DNA from: Robiginitomaculum sp.
GTDB taxonomy: Bacteria; Pseudomonadota; Alphaproteobacteria; Caulobacterales; Maricaulaceae
NCBI GenBank assembly: GCA_002733485.1
Contig: NVVU01000005.1
Span: forward strand, 60,292 to 65,716
Direction: 5' to 3'
Length of the DNA: 5,425 nt
Part shown: positions 1-5,425 of the stretch, piece after piece
How positions within the stretch are numbered: position 1 is the stretch's first letter
Layout: every line of letters begins with the position of its first letter
Made by a program: the position numbers and the translations under genes
The notes under the pieces: model-generated
What the model was told of the DNA's origin: nothing
Database searches by the model: none
What the model saw: only the letters and a program-made list of their open reading frames with translations

Positions 1-1675
1 TCAGGGTCTGGAACCCTTGTCGCCTGGCAACCTCCAGCAAGGTGGACATGTGGGCGTGCTCTAGTATGGCATCGCGCATTTCATCATTGATGGCCACCAC
101 TTCAAAGACCGCGATCCGTCCTGAATACCCGGTATTGGCGCAGGCTTCACAGCCGGTAGCTTTGCGCCAGTTGGCCTTTTTTTTCAGCTCTTGCGCCATA
201 ATCAGACCAGCGCGGCTAAGGCGGTTCAGCATGGCCTCGCCTTCGCCCTCTGTATCTGGCGCTGCGCATTTCGGGCACAGGCGGCGGACCAGTCTTTGCG
301 CCGCCAGACCGCGCACTGCCGCAGCGATCATATAAGGCTCCAGGCCCAGATCTTCCAGGCGTGCAACCGCCGCCAGTGAGGAATTGGTGTGCACGGTGGA
401 TAGCACCAAATGGCCAGTCAGGGCGGCCTGAGCCGCAATGGTGGCCGTTTCTCCATCCCGGATTTCACCCACCATGATGATGTCCGGATCCTGGCGCAAA
501 ATGGCGCGCAGCCCCTTGGCAAAAGTATAACCGATATCGGCCTTGGTTTGAATTTGTACGACCCCGTCCATGTCATATTCAATCGGGTCTTCAATCGAGA
601 TGATCTTGGTAATGCCGTTATTGAGCTGTTGCAGGCTGCGATAGAGTGTGGTGGATTTACCCGATCCGGTTGGGCCGGTAACCAGGATAACGCCATTGGG
701 GCTTTGGGTCAGCTGACTCATTACCGTGTTGGCCCGGCCGGTCAGACCCAGCCCCTTCATGTCCGGCAGCTCGCCTTCTTTTTTGAGCAGTCGTAAAACC
801 ATGCTCTCGCCCCAGGACCCGGGCAGTGAAGATACGCGCAGGTCAATGGCATGGCCGGCAAAGCGAATGGTCTGGCGTCCGTCCTGTGGCAGGCGGCGTT
901 CGGCAATGTCCATGCCAGAGAGCAGCTTGATGCGACTGGTCACGGCATCAAAGATGCCCCGGGGTTCGTTCTGGCGGGTGTGCAGGACGCCATCAATGCG
1001 ATAGCGCACCTTGAATTCATGCTCAAAGGGTTCGACGTGGATATCTGAGGCGTTGTTTTTTAGTGCCATGGCAAACATGTTGTTGACGAAATCAATGACC
1101 GGCGCTTCTTCGGCCATTTCTTTCAGGCGGGCGGTGTCGTGCAAATCATCGTCATCTTCGGAAAATGTACCCAGCCCTTCATTGATATAATAGAGACAAC
1201 GTTCGATAAACTGGTTGCTGCTCAGCCAATACCGAATAGACTCCGCATTGGAAAATTCTCCACCCTCATTTTCCTGATGGGCGCTTACACGATGCCAGCG
1301 ACCCTCTAAATGCTCTTGAATGCCGGCATTCAGGATATCCCGCGCGACCACGTTCAATGTTTTCCCGGTTCCGTCTTCATCGATCCATACCGCCGCATTT
1401 TGTGCCAGAAACCAGCGCGGTGAAATCTTCAGCACGCTCATGGCTTCCTCATGGCGCTCGGCTTCTTTTGGGGCCATGGCCGCATCCAGTATCGGCAGGT
1501 CAAGCTGAGAAGACAGAGCATCCAGCAGGGCATCTTCCGTCAGTGCACCCAGGCGCAATAATGCCTGGCCCATGAGGCCCCCGGTTTCGTCTTGCAACCG
1601 TAGCGCCTGGGTGAGATCTTTTTGAGTAATCAGACCACGGTTTAGAAGAATTTGACCAATAAGTTCAGTATGCAT
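1..1675 (-). CDS. gspE: GspE, type II secretion system ATPase (3' end missing)
   Basis: This is the cytoplasmic AAA+ type ATPase that powers pseudopilus assembly in type II secretion. Reading the minus strand from ATG 1675-1673 gives 558 residues with no stop before the window edge; by family comparison a few dozen C-terminal residues are missing. Residues 5-57 form two MshEN-like 24-residue repeats. The motor domain begins near APVIDFVN (191-198) and RYRIDG (224-229). Walker A is GPTGSGKST (334-342), the Asp box contains IEDPIEY around E362/D363, Walker B is IMMVGEIRD (399-407, catalytic-type E404), and the His box is GHLVLSTVHTN (421-431). A zinc-binding C-M element has CPKC (467-470) and CEAC (509-512). 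All catalytic motifs look intact. The tetracysteine element and the gspJKLM-like neighbours favour GspE over PilB or MshE. No Shine-Dalgarno precedes the start. The gene is divergent from the gspJ operon and appears more GC-rich than it. Confidence 0.96.
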   Translation of the reverse strand, partial: MHTELIGQILLNRGLITQKDLTQALRLQDETGGLMGQALLRLGALTEDALLDALSSQLDLPILDAAMAPKEAERHEEAMSVLKISPRWFLAQNAAVWIDEDGTGKTLNVVARDILNAGIQEHLEGRWHRVSAHQENEGGEFSNAESIRYWLSSNQFIERCLYYINEGLGTFSEDDDDLHDTARLKEMAEEAPVIDFVNNMFAMALKNNASDIHVEPFEHEFKVRYRIDGVLHTRQNEPRGIFDAVTSRIKLLSGMDIAERRLPQDGRQTIRFAGHAIDLRVSSLPGSWGESMVLRLLKKEGELPDMKGLGLTGRANTVMSQLTQSPNGVILVTGPTGSGKSTTLYRSLQQLNNGITKIISIEDPIEYDMDGVVQIQTKADIGYTFAKGLRAILRQDPDIIMVGEIRDGETATIAAQAALTGHLVLSTVHTNSSLAAVARLEDLGLEPYMIAAAVRGLAAQRLVRRLCPKCAAPDTEGEGEAMLNRLSRAGLIMAQELKKKANWRKATGCEACANTGYSGRIAVFEVVAINDEMRDAILEHAHMSTLLEVARRQGFQTL

Positions 1676-1681
1676 TCTAGC

Positions 1682-1710
1682 GTTATAGGCGGAGCACCGT
1701 TTCTTGAGAA
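1682..1710 (-). promoter_or_regulatory. putative sigma70-type promoter for gspE
   Basis: On the minus strand, TTCTCA (1710-1705; four of six matches to TTGACA) is separated by exactly 17 bases from TATAAC (1687-1682; five of six matches to TATAAT). The -10 box ends only six bases before the gspE ATG at 1675, so transcription would begin at or next to the start codon and give a leaderless mRNA. That agrees with the absence of a Shine-Dalgarno sequence here. This is a consensus match by eye, and a promoter further upstream remains possible. Confidence 0.35.
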
Positions 1711-1767
1711 TAGCAAAATGGTGATTATGTCAGGAGCTGGCCCAATAAAATGTGCTGTCACCATGCA

Positions 1768-1796
1768 TTTACCTTGATCCGCGCATCACCTAAAAT
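1768..1796 (+). promoter_or_regulatory. putative sigma70-type promoter for the gspJ-K-L-M operon
   Basis: TTTACC (1768-1773; four of six to TTGACA) lies 17 bases before TAAAAT (1791-1796; five of six to TATAAT). A transcript would start near 1803, leaving an untranslated leader of roughly 57 bases before the gspJ ATG at 1860. It is the best-spaced plus-strand match in the 184-bp divergent region. Such matches also arise by chance, so this is a candidate only. Confidence 0.35.
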
Positions 1797-1859
1797 CCTT
1801 GAAACCTAAAAGCAGAGTGTCATCAAAATGTGTGAGTGCACCTGTAAACCGGGTTACCG

Positions 1860-2489
1860 ATGGATACATTGAATAACAGGTTTAAAGAATCACAACGAGG
1901 GTTTTCACTTATGGAGACCTTGCTGGCGCTGGCAATTATGTCGGTAGCCTCATTAGCCCTGTTTCAGTCCACAGCAACCCTGTTGCGCCTGTCGGAGCGT
2001 ACAACCAATGCCGCTCTGCGCTCACAGGACGAAGCCGTCCTTCAACAGAGTTTTGCCGGATTGGTTGGCGGCCTCGTTCCTGCATGGCCTAAAGATAAAA
2101 AAAATGTTTTCAACGGGACTTCAGCAGGGTTTTCAGGGCTGACACGAAAACCTTTTCATACACTGGAAATTGGATTGAGCCCGTTTTCACTTTCTCTGGA
2201 AAATGATGGCCGTGAATCCTTGCTGGTATATCGCAGCGGAAAGACAGAATGGATATTGCAGACATTTCCCGGTGCGGATGCTCAGTTTTTGTACTTGGGG
2301 GTCGATAATCTCTGGAGGAAGTCCTGGCCACCAGAGGCAACTCCTGAAGCCGGCAAGTTCAGCGATGCGCAATATTTTGACCCGCCGGCATTTCCTTTGG
2401 CGATACAGTTGCAAACAGCGAATACTGAAGTTGTCTGGATCGCTTATGTGAATTATCGTGATGAGTTACCAGATCTAGAGGACTTTTAA
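1860..2489 (+). CDS. gspJ: GspJ-like minor pseudopilin
   Basis: The 209-residue product is a type IV pilin-like protein. A 14-residue basic leader ends in QRG, followed by FSLMETLLALAIMSV: prepilin peptidase would cut between G14 and F15, and E19 is the conserved +5 glutamate. The hydrophobic helix covers roughly 15-36 and anchors the protein in the inner membrane before assembly. The periplasmic part has GspJ-like features: a VFNGTSAGFSGL segment, a strand-rich middle, and a tryptophan/proline-rich stretch (LWRKSWPPE) before PPAFPLAIQLQ. In known systems GspJ joins GspI and GspK in the tip complex that starts pseudopilus growth. The length fits GspJ, and its place directly before a gspK-like gene fits the usual H-I-J-K order. 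ATG 1860 is the only start giving a normal leader, though no Shine-Dalgarno precedes it. GspI or GspH is a less likely identity. Confidence 0.82.
   Translation: MDTLNNRFKESQRGFSLMETLLALAIMSVASLALFQSTATLLRLSERTTNAALRSQDEAVLQQSFAGLVGGLVPAWPKDKKNVFNGTSAGFSGLTRKPFHTLEIGLSPFSLSLENDGRESLLVYRSGKTEWILQTFPGADAQFLYLGVDNLWRKSWPPEATPEAGKFSDAQYFDPPAFPLAIQLQTANTEVVWIAYVNYRDELPDLEDF
2478..2482 (+). promoter_or_regulatory. ribosome binding site supporting the GTG start of gspK
   Basis: GAGGA lies inside the end of gspJ, eight bases before GTG 2491. The in-frame ATG at 2509 has no purine-rich site before it, so this site favours the GTG start. Starting at 2509 would still give a usable prepilin leader. Confidence 0.5.
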
Positions 2490-2490
2490 G

Positions 2491-3546
2491 GTGTGTGAAT
2501 CCAGACCAATGGCACCAAAGAGCAAGGATGATGGCTTCGTTTTACCTTATGTGCTGGTTGTCATTTTTATTCTGGCGCTTACGAGCACAATCGCGGTACG
2601 TTCACTGAATTCTTCAGGTCGAATTGTTACGGCACTCAATGCTGATATTCTGGCAGAGCAACGTCTGGCTTCTGCTGAAGCCGATACTCTCTATGTTTTT
2701 CTGACAAGTGCTCTGGTAAAAGGAGGCGTTGATACCAGCTATACGCCCTGGACAGGAGAGGACATCCTTGATGGGTTTGATGTCTCCCGTTTGCCGCCCA
2801 ACGCAATATGGTCAGCCGCTGGCGGGAAACGTTTTTCACGATATGCAACAGGCAATGTAAACGTCACCTATCGGGATATTTCCGGACTTGTACCCTTGAA
2901 TCGTGATGCGCCAGAACTCTTGAACCGCCTGTTTAAAGGCCTTGGCCTGAAATCAGATGCGGCCAAGACTGCGGCGGCAAAGCTGGGGGATTATATGGAT
3001 TTTGATAATCGGCGCCGGTTTCGAGGTGGTGAGCGGGCTGACTATCGGTTGAAATTTATCCCTCCTCCCAGTAATGCTCAATTGCGTGCATATGAGGAAA
3101 TTTATCATGTGTTGGGCATGCGTAGCTTATTGTCGCCCGGGATTTATGACCGATTGCGTTTGTACACGACGTTGACCCCCACAAGCACTTATTATAGAAC
3201 GAAATTTCTGAGTTCTGATGTTGCCAGAATATTGGGTTTGGATAAGCCCAATGGCAATGGCATGAGAGCGGGCAGACGTAATATAGATTTTGTGAATGAA
3301 ATTACTGCATCAATTGAAACGCCGACGTTACAAGGGCGGTTTATTTTCTCAACACCAAAGATGATGGGAAAAATAATCGTACGGGCAGTTGAAATTGAAC
3401 GGACGCCTGCGGCAGCGGACCTACCCTTCAGGAGGAATGTTGTATTTGAGGAAACGAGAGATGCCAGCGACAATATCAAAAACGATAGCGCTAAGGATGA
3501 AGCTTCCCTCCCTGTTTTCGCAACGCCTGATCGCACTTTACAGTGA
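2491..3546 (+). CDS. gspK: GspK-like minor pseudopilin (pseudopilus tip)
   Basis: The product is 351 residues from GTG 2491, or 345 from ATG 2509. The leader ends KSKDDG, with cleavage expected between G15 and F16, followed by the hydrophobic FVLPYVLVVIFILAL helix. The +5 position is Y20 rather than glutamate; lack of this glutamate is a known mark of GspK. Further GspK-like segments are DISGLVPLN (129-137) leading into a helical stretch, LGDYMDFDN (165-173), RGGERADY (178-185, resembling the family's GAE..Y region), and EEIYHVLGM (202-210) followed by LYTTLTPT. GspK is the largest pseudopilin and, with GspI and GspJ, caps the pseudopilus and primes assembly. It starts one base after the gspJ stop, implying translational coupling. 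Its last 86 bases overlap the proposed gspL start, and the C-terminal tail (about 320-351) is polar and low in recognisable structure. Confidence 0.88.
   Translation: MCESRPMAPKSKDDGFVLPYVLVVIFILALTSTIAVRSLNSSGRIVTALNADILAEQRLASAEADTLYVFLTSALVKGGVDTSYTPWTGEDILDGFDVSRLPPNAIWSAAGGKRFSRYATGNVNVTYRDISGLVPLNRDAPELLNRLFKGLGLKSDAAKTAAAKLGDYMDFDNRRRFRGGERADYRLKFIPPPSNAQLRAYEEIYHVLGMRSLLSPGIYDRLRLYTTLTPTSTYYRTKFLSSDVARILGLDKPNGNGMRAGRRNIDFVNEITASIETPTLQGRFIFSTPKMMGKIIVRAVEIERTPAAADLPFRRNVVFEETRDASDNIKNDSAKDEASLPVFATPDRTLQ
3448..3452 (+). promoter_or_regulatory. ribosome binding site used to choose the gspL start
   Basis: GAGGA sits eight bases before ATG 3461, inside gspK. The other in-frame ATGs are worse placed: AGGAGG (3430-3435) is only one base from ATG 3437, and AAGG (3493-3496) directly abuts ATG 3497. 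The spacing supports 3461, but 3497 cannot be excluded. Confidence 0.4.
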
Positions 3547-4555
3547 TGGGGCCTGCCAGACCGTTCGGGCGGGTGGAATTGTACATACTGATGTTCTCGT
3601 AGTCTCTCGCTCTCTTTGCAGTTTTCGCAGGGTCACCTTGCCCAGCGGCTCGCGCAACGCCATTAAGGCGACTCTATTGCAGGCAAAACGAGAAGCGTCC
3701 TCTGAAGCAAATGTTTCGAAAATTGAGCAAGATCAGGTCGATCGAAAAATGGCGGGTCTGTGGACATGGCCGATGCCTGAGAGAGAGGCTGTAGCAGATA
3801 AGACGCCCGCAGCGCGTAGTATCCCTGAAACACTAGCGCGTGTACCCATGCACTCGGGGCGGCGTCTGGTAAAGTGCCTGGAAGGTGTGGAAGGCCAGAT
3901 TTGGGGAGATGGCTCACTTGTCGCCAGTCGCTGGTGGCCTGATGTACCCAACCAGAAGCAGTGGGTTGTTTTTTTACGTTCGGCTCGGCTCAAGACAAAT
4001 GAAATCAGTCTGTCGCCTCCTCATCTGGAGGAGGTGCCCTGGCGCGCAAACCTGTCATTTGTTGATAGTGCCGTAGATGCGGCTCGCACCTATGCCACAC
4101 CAATGCGGTTGTTCATAGCCACCAGCATGCTCTTGGTTTCCCTGACACTGTACGCGGGTATGCAATATCTTCACTACACACGGACATTGCAAAATCTTCA
4201 TTCTCAAATCGCCGCTCGAAAAGAAATCGTAAGTGACGTTTTGGTGCAAAGGAACAAGGCCATTCAAAATCTGCAGGTAATCAACCATATTGCAAATTTT
4301 GGAAAACCTACGGCTTTACTGGCGGGACTGGCAGGGGGGTTGGGAAAAGTGCAAGGGGACGATATGTCCCTAGTACGCATTACCCTGCGTGATAATCAAT
4401 TGAGGTTAAGATTAAAAGGAAAGTCAGACATTAATGGGGCCGCACTTGTAAAACTGCTTGAAAATGACCCTGCACTGGAGAGTGTTTCCGTTGTATCGAA
4501 CCCAAATAAAATTATTGAAATAAGCGCAAAATTAGCAACGAAAGAGAAAAAATGA
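3461..4555 (+). CDS. gspL: GspL-like inner-membrane assembly protein
   Basis: From ATG 3461 the product is 364 residues. Residues 1-214 are cytoplasmic and would hold the reduced actin-like fold that binds GspE; they include LWTWP (100-104) and a striking EGQIWGDGSLVASRWWPDVP segment (144-163) of the kind seen in divergent GspL proteins. One membrane helix follows (about 215-236, from MRLFIATSMLLV). After it come a probable coiled coil (about 237-275) and a periplasmic ferredoxin-like, PilN/GspL-type domain (about 281-358, with MSLVRITL, LRLRLKG and ESVSVV strands). GspL links the ATPase to the pseudopilus platform and pairs with GspM. The open frame extends upstream to 3389, so starts at 3389, 3437 and 3497 exist; a start at 3497 would cut the gspK overlap from 86 to 50 bases. 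Identity rests on topology, local motifs and gene order; the N-terminal part is divergent. Confidence 0.78.
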   Translation: MPATISKTIALRMKLPSLFSQRLIALYSDGACQTVRAGGIVHTDVLVVSRSLCSFRRVTLPSGSRNAIKATLLQAKREASSEANVSKIEQDQVDRKMAGLWTWPMPEREAVADKTPAARSIPETLARVPMHSGRRLVKCLEGVEGQIWGDGSLVASRWWPDVPNQKQWVVFLRSARLKTNEISLSPPHLEEVPWRANLSFVDSAVDAARTYATPMRLFIATSMLLVSLTLYAGMQYLHYTRTLQNLHSQIAARKEIVSDVLVQRNKAIQNLQVINHIANFGKPTALLAGLAGGLGKVQGDDMSLVRITLRDNQLRLRLKGKSDINGAALVKLLENDPALESVSVVSNPNKIIEISAKLATKEKK

Positions 4556-5139
4556 ATATTTCTCTCAAATTGTTAATGGGCAGGCTTTCTACAAATGCCG
4601 CTTATGGGCTTGTGGTTCTTTTTATTCTTCTGGGGCTGCTTGCTGTCAGCAAAATTGAAGAGCGCGTAACTCAAATAAGAACGGACGCCGAGTTTGCATC
4701 GCGTGAACTGGCAAAGCTCAATTCCATAAAAAATTCTGATGTCTGGAAAACGAGAGCCAGTGAAAGTGCTAATGCCCTGAAAACGTGGCAAGAGACAAGG
4801 TGGCAAGGCGAGACCGTTGGCGTGCTGGCCGCTAAAATTCAACAAAAATTGATCCAGATTACCGAAGAAGTAGAATTGAAAAACTCAACAATCAGTGTTG
4901 GGAACGAATTAATTGAGGTTAATGGTGAAACCATTATGCGGTTCAGCCTGTCGGGCGTCTCCTTTCAGGAGACCGCCCCAATTGATGTTTTACTGGCGGC
5001 GGCAGGTGGTAAAAAAATACTTATAATTGACGAAGTGGTGGCTGATTTTCACCAGGGACAAAGAAATTTGATCCGGTTGTCCGGTTTAGCCCTGGTCCAT
5101 GTCATCAACAGTGCTGATGAGCAGGGGAATGAGGAATGA
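4552..5139 (+). CDS. gspM: GspM-like inner-membrane assembly protein
   Basis: The 195-residue product has the bitopic plan of GspM/PilO proteins: a short basic cytoplasmic N-terminus, one membrane helix (about 17-33, YGLVVLFILLGLLAVS), a charged probable coiled coil (about 34-60), and a periplasmic alpha/beta region. The latter includes ISVGNELIEVNG (114-125), an RFSLSGVSF strand (130-138) and KKILIIDEVVADF (154-166), compatible with a ferredoxin-like fold. GspM stabilises GspL and the inner-membrane platform. Its ATG overlaps the gspL stop as ATGA (4552-4555), a strong sign of coupled translation, and the site before it is only a weak purine-rich AAAGAGA. Sequence similarity to textbook GspM is low, so the call leans on topology and position; a PilO-like label would be equally fair structurally. 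Confidence 0.72.
   Translation: MNISLKLLMGRLSTNAAYGLVVLFILLGLLAVSKIEERVTQIRTDAEFASRELAKLNSIKNSDVWKTRASESANALKTWQETRWQGETVGVLAAKIQQKLIQITEEVELKNSTISVGNELIEVNGETIMRFSLSGVSFQETAPIDVLLAAAGGKKILIIDEVVADFHQGQRNLIRLSGLALVHVINSADEQGNEE
5123..5128 (+). promoter_or_regulatory. ribosome binding site for the last gene
   Basis: AGGGGA lies seven bases before ATG 5136, inside the end of the gspM-like gene. It supports independent or coupled initiation of the gene that begins at the ATGA overlap. Confidence 0.5.
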
Positions 5140-5425
5140 ACCGTTTCATTTTCATTGGTGCTGTGTCGTCCTTGCTGGTGCTGTCCGGTTTTTTGGGATG
5201 GCAGCAGGCTGGTACACAATCCTTCACAATGCGATCAAACCAGGCCGACTGGAAGACGCCCCCTGCAATCGGCGGCGGTAAAGAAAAAATTGCTCTCCTG
5301 AGGCAAAAAATATTCCAGTCGGGATACTTTAAGAATGAGATGGAAATTAAAGATAATGAGGAGTCGCAAATAGTAGAAGCTGATAGTCCCATGGCGGCGG
5401 CAGAAAAAAAATATGGCAAGTTCCC
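5136..5425 (+). CDS. membrane-anchored T2SS operon protein, GspN/GspC position (3' end missing)
   Basis: An open frame starts at ATG 5136, overlapping the gspM-like stop as ATGA (5136-5139), and runs off the window after 96 full codons. Residues 3-22 (RFIFIGAVSSLLVLSGFLGW) form one hydrophobic segment after a short basic start. No lipobox cysteine is present, so a membrane anchor or uncleaved signal is more likely than a lipoprotein. The rest is polar and periplasmic in character, with SNQADWKTPP (34-43), a helical KIALLRQKIFQSGYF stretch (51-65), an acidic linker, and YGKFP (93-97) at the edge. In canonical operons gspN follows gspM. An anchor, linker and then a phrase like FP could also open a GspC/PilP-type homology region that contacts the secretin. 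I do not recognise the family firmly, so no symbol is given. Confidence 0.7.
   Translation, partial: MNRFIFIGAVSSLLVLSGFLGWQQAGTQSFTMRSNQADWKTPPAIGGGKEKIALLRQKIFQSGYFKNEMEIKDNEESQIVEADSPMAAAEKKYGKF

Noticed and set aside
42..1048. Several plus-strand open frames of 62-128 codons, such as 410-796 and 726-1004
   Set aside because: They lie antisense to gspE, whose frame carries every ATPase motif. Their translations are low-complexity and arginine/serine-rich, with no recognisable domain.
1..1675. Identity as PilB or MshE pilus ATPase rather than GspE
   Set aside because: The MshEN-like N-terminus would fit either, but the tetracysteine element and the adjacent gspJ-K-L-M-like operon favour T2SS.
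1846..1854. Small inverted repeat AACC-G-GGTT just before the gspJ start
   Set aside because: Its four-base arms are too short to call a terminator or operator.
3192..3993. Minus-strand open frames of 84-114 codons opposite gspK and gspL
   Set aside because: They overlap well-supported plus-strand genes, lack ribosome sites and show no family motifs, so they are shadow frames.
5099..5281. 60-codon plus-strand open frame overlapping the end of gspM
   Set aside because: The frame starting at 5136 fits the operon and membrane topology far better. This one is cysteine/tryptophan-rich and stops early.
5105..5419. 104-codon minus-strand open frame at the right edge
   Set aside because: It is antisense to the gene starting at 5136, which has a ribosome site, an ATGA overlap and a clear membrane anchor. 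The antisense product has no such support.

Overview
The window carries part of a type II secretion system (T2SS) locus, split into two divergent transcription units. The organism is probably a Gram-negative proteobacterium. The short, divergent GspL/GspM-type proteins and the tightly overlapping operon suggest an alphaproteobacterium, but this lean is inferred from recognition alone and the genus cannot be named. The secretion ATPase gene looks more GC-rich than the genes on the other strand.

Layout: positions 1-1675 (minus strand) encode almost all of GspE, the cytoplasmic secretion ATPase. It reads out of the window before its last few dozen residues. Positions 1676-1859 are a 184-bp divergent intergenic region with one plausible promoter per direction. 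From 1860 to the end (plus strand) runs a compact operon: a GspJ-like minor pseudopilin (1860-2489), a GspK-like tip pseudopilin (2491-3546), a GspL-like assembly protein whose start lies inside gspK (about 3461-4555), a GspM-like assembly protein (4552-5139), and a membrane-anchored protein cut by the window edge (5136-5425) that occupies the GspN/GspC position. Neighbouring plus-strand genes are one base apart or overlap, including two ATGA stop/start overlaps.

How they work together (family knowledge): GspE hydrolyses ATP on the cytoplasmic face, held by the cytoplasmic part of GspL. GspL and GspM form the inner-membrane platform that passes this energy to pseudopilus assembly. GspJ and GspK are processed by the prepilin peptidase and sit at the pseudopilus tip with GspI. 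A bitopic protein at the end of the operon could couple the platform to the outer-membrane secretin. No gspC, D, F, G, H, I or O gene is visible in full; F-I may follow gspE beyond position 1.

No RNA genes, mobile elements, CRISPR arrays or clear terminators were found. The points most worth a second look are an MshEN-like double repeat at the GspE N-terminus that lacks its leading arginines, an enlarged GspE zinc-binding insert, a possible leaderless gspE promoter, the gspK/gspL overlap, and the unidentified last gene.
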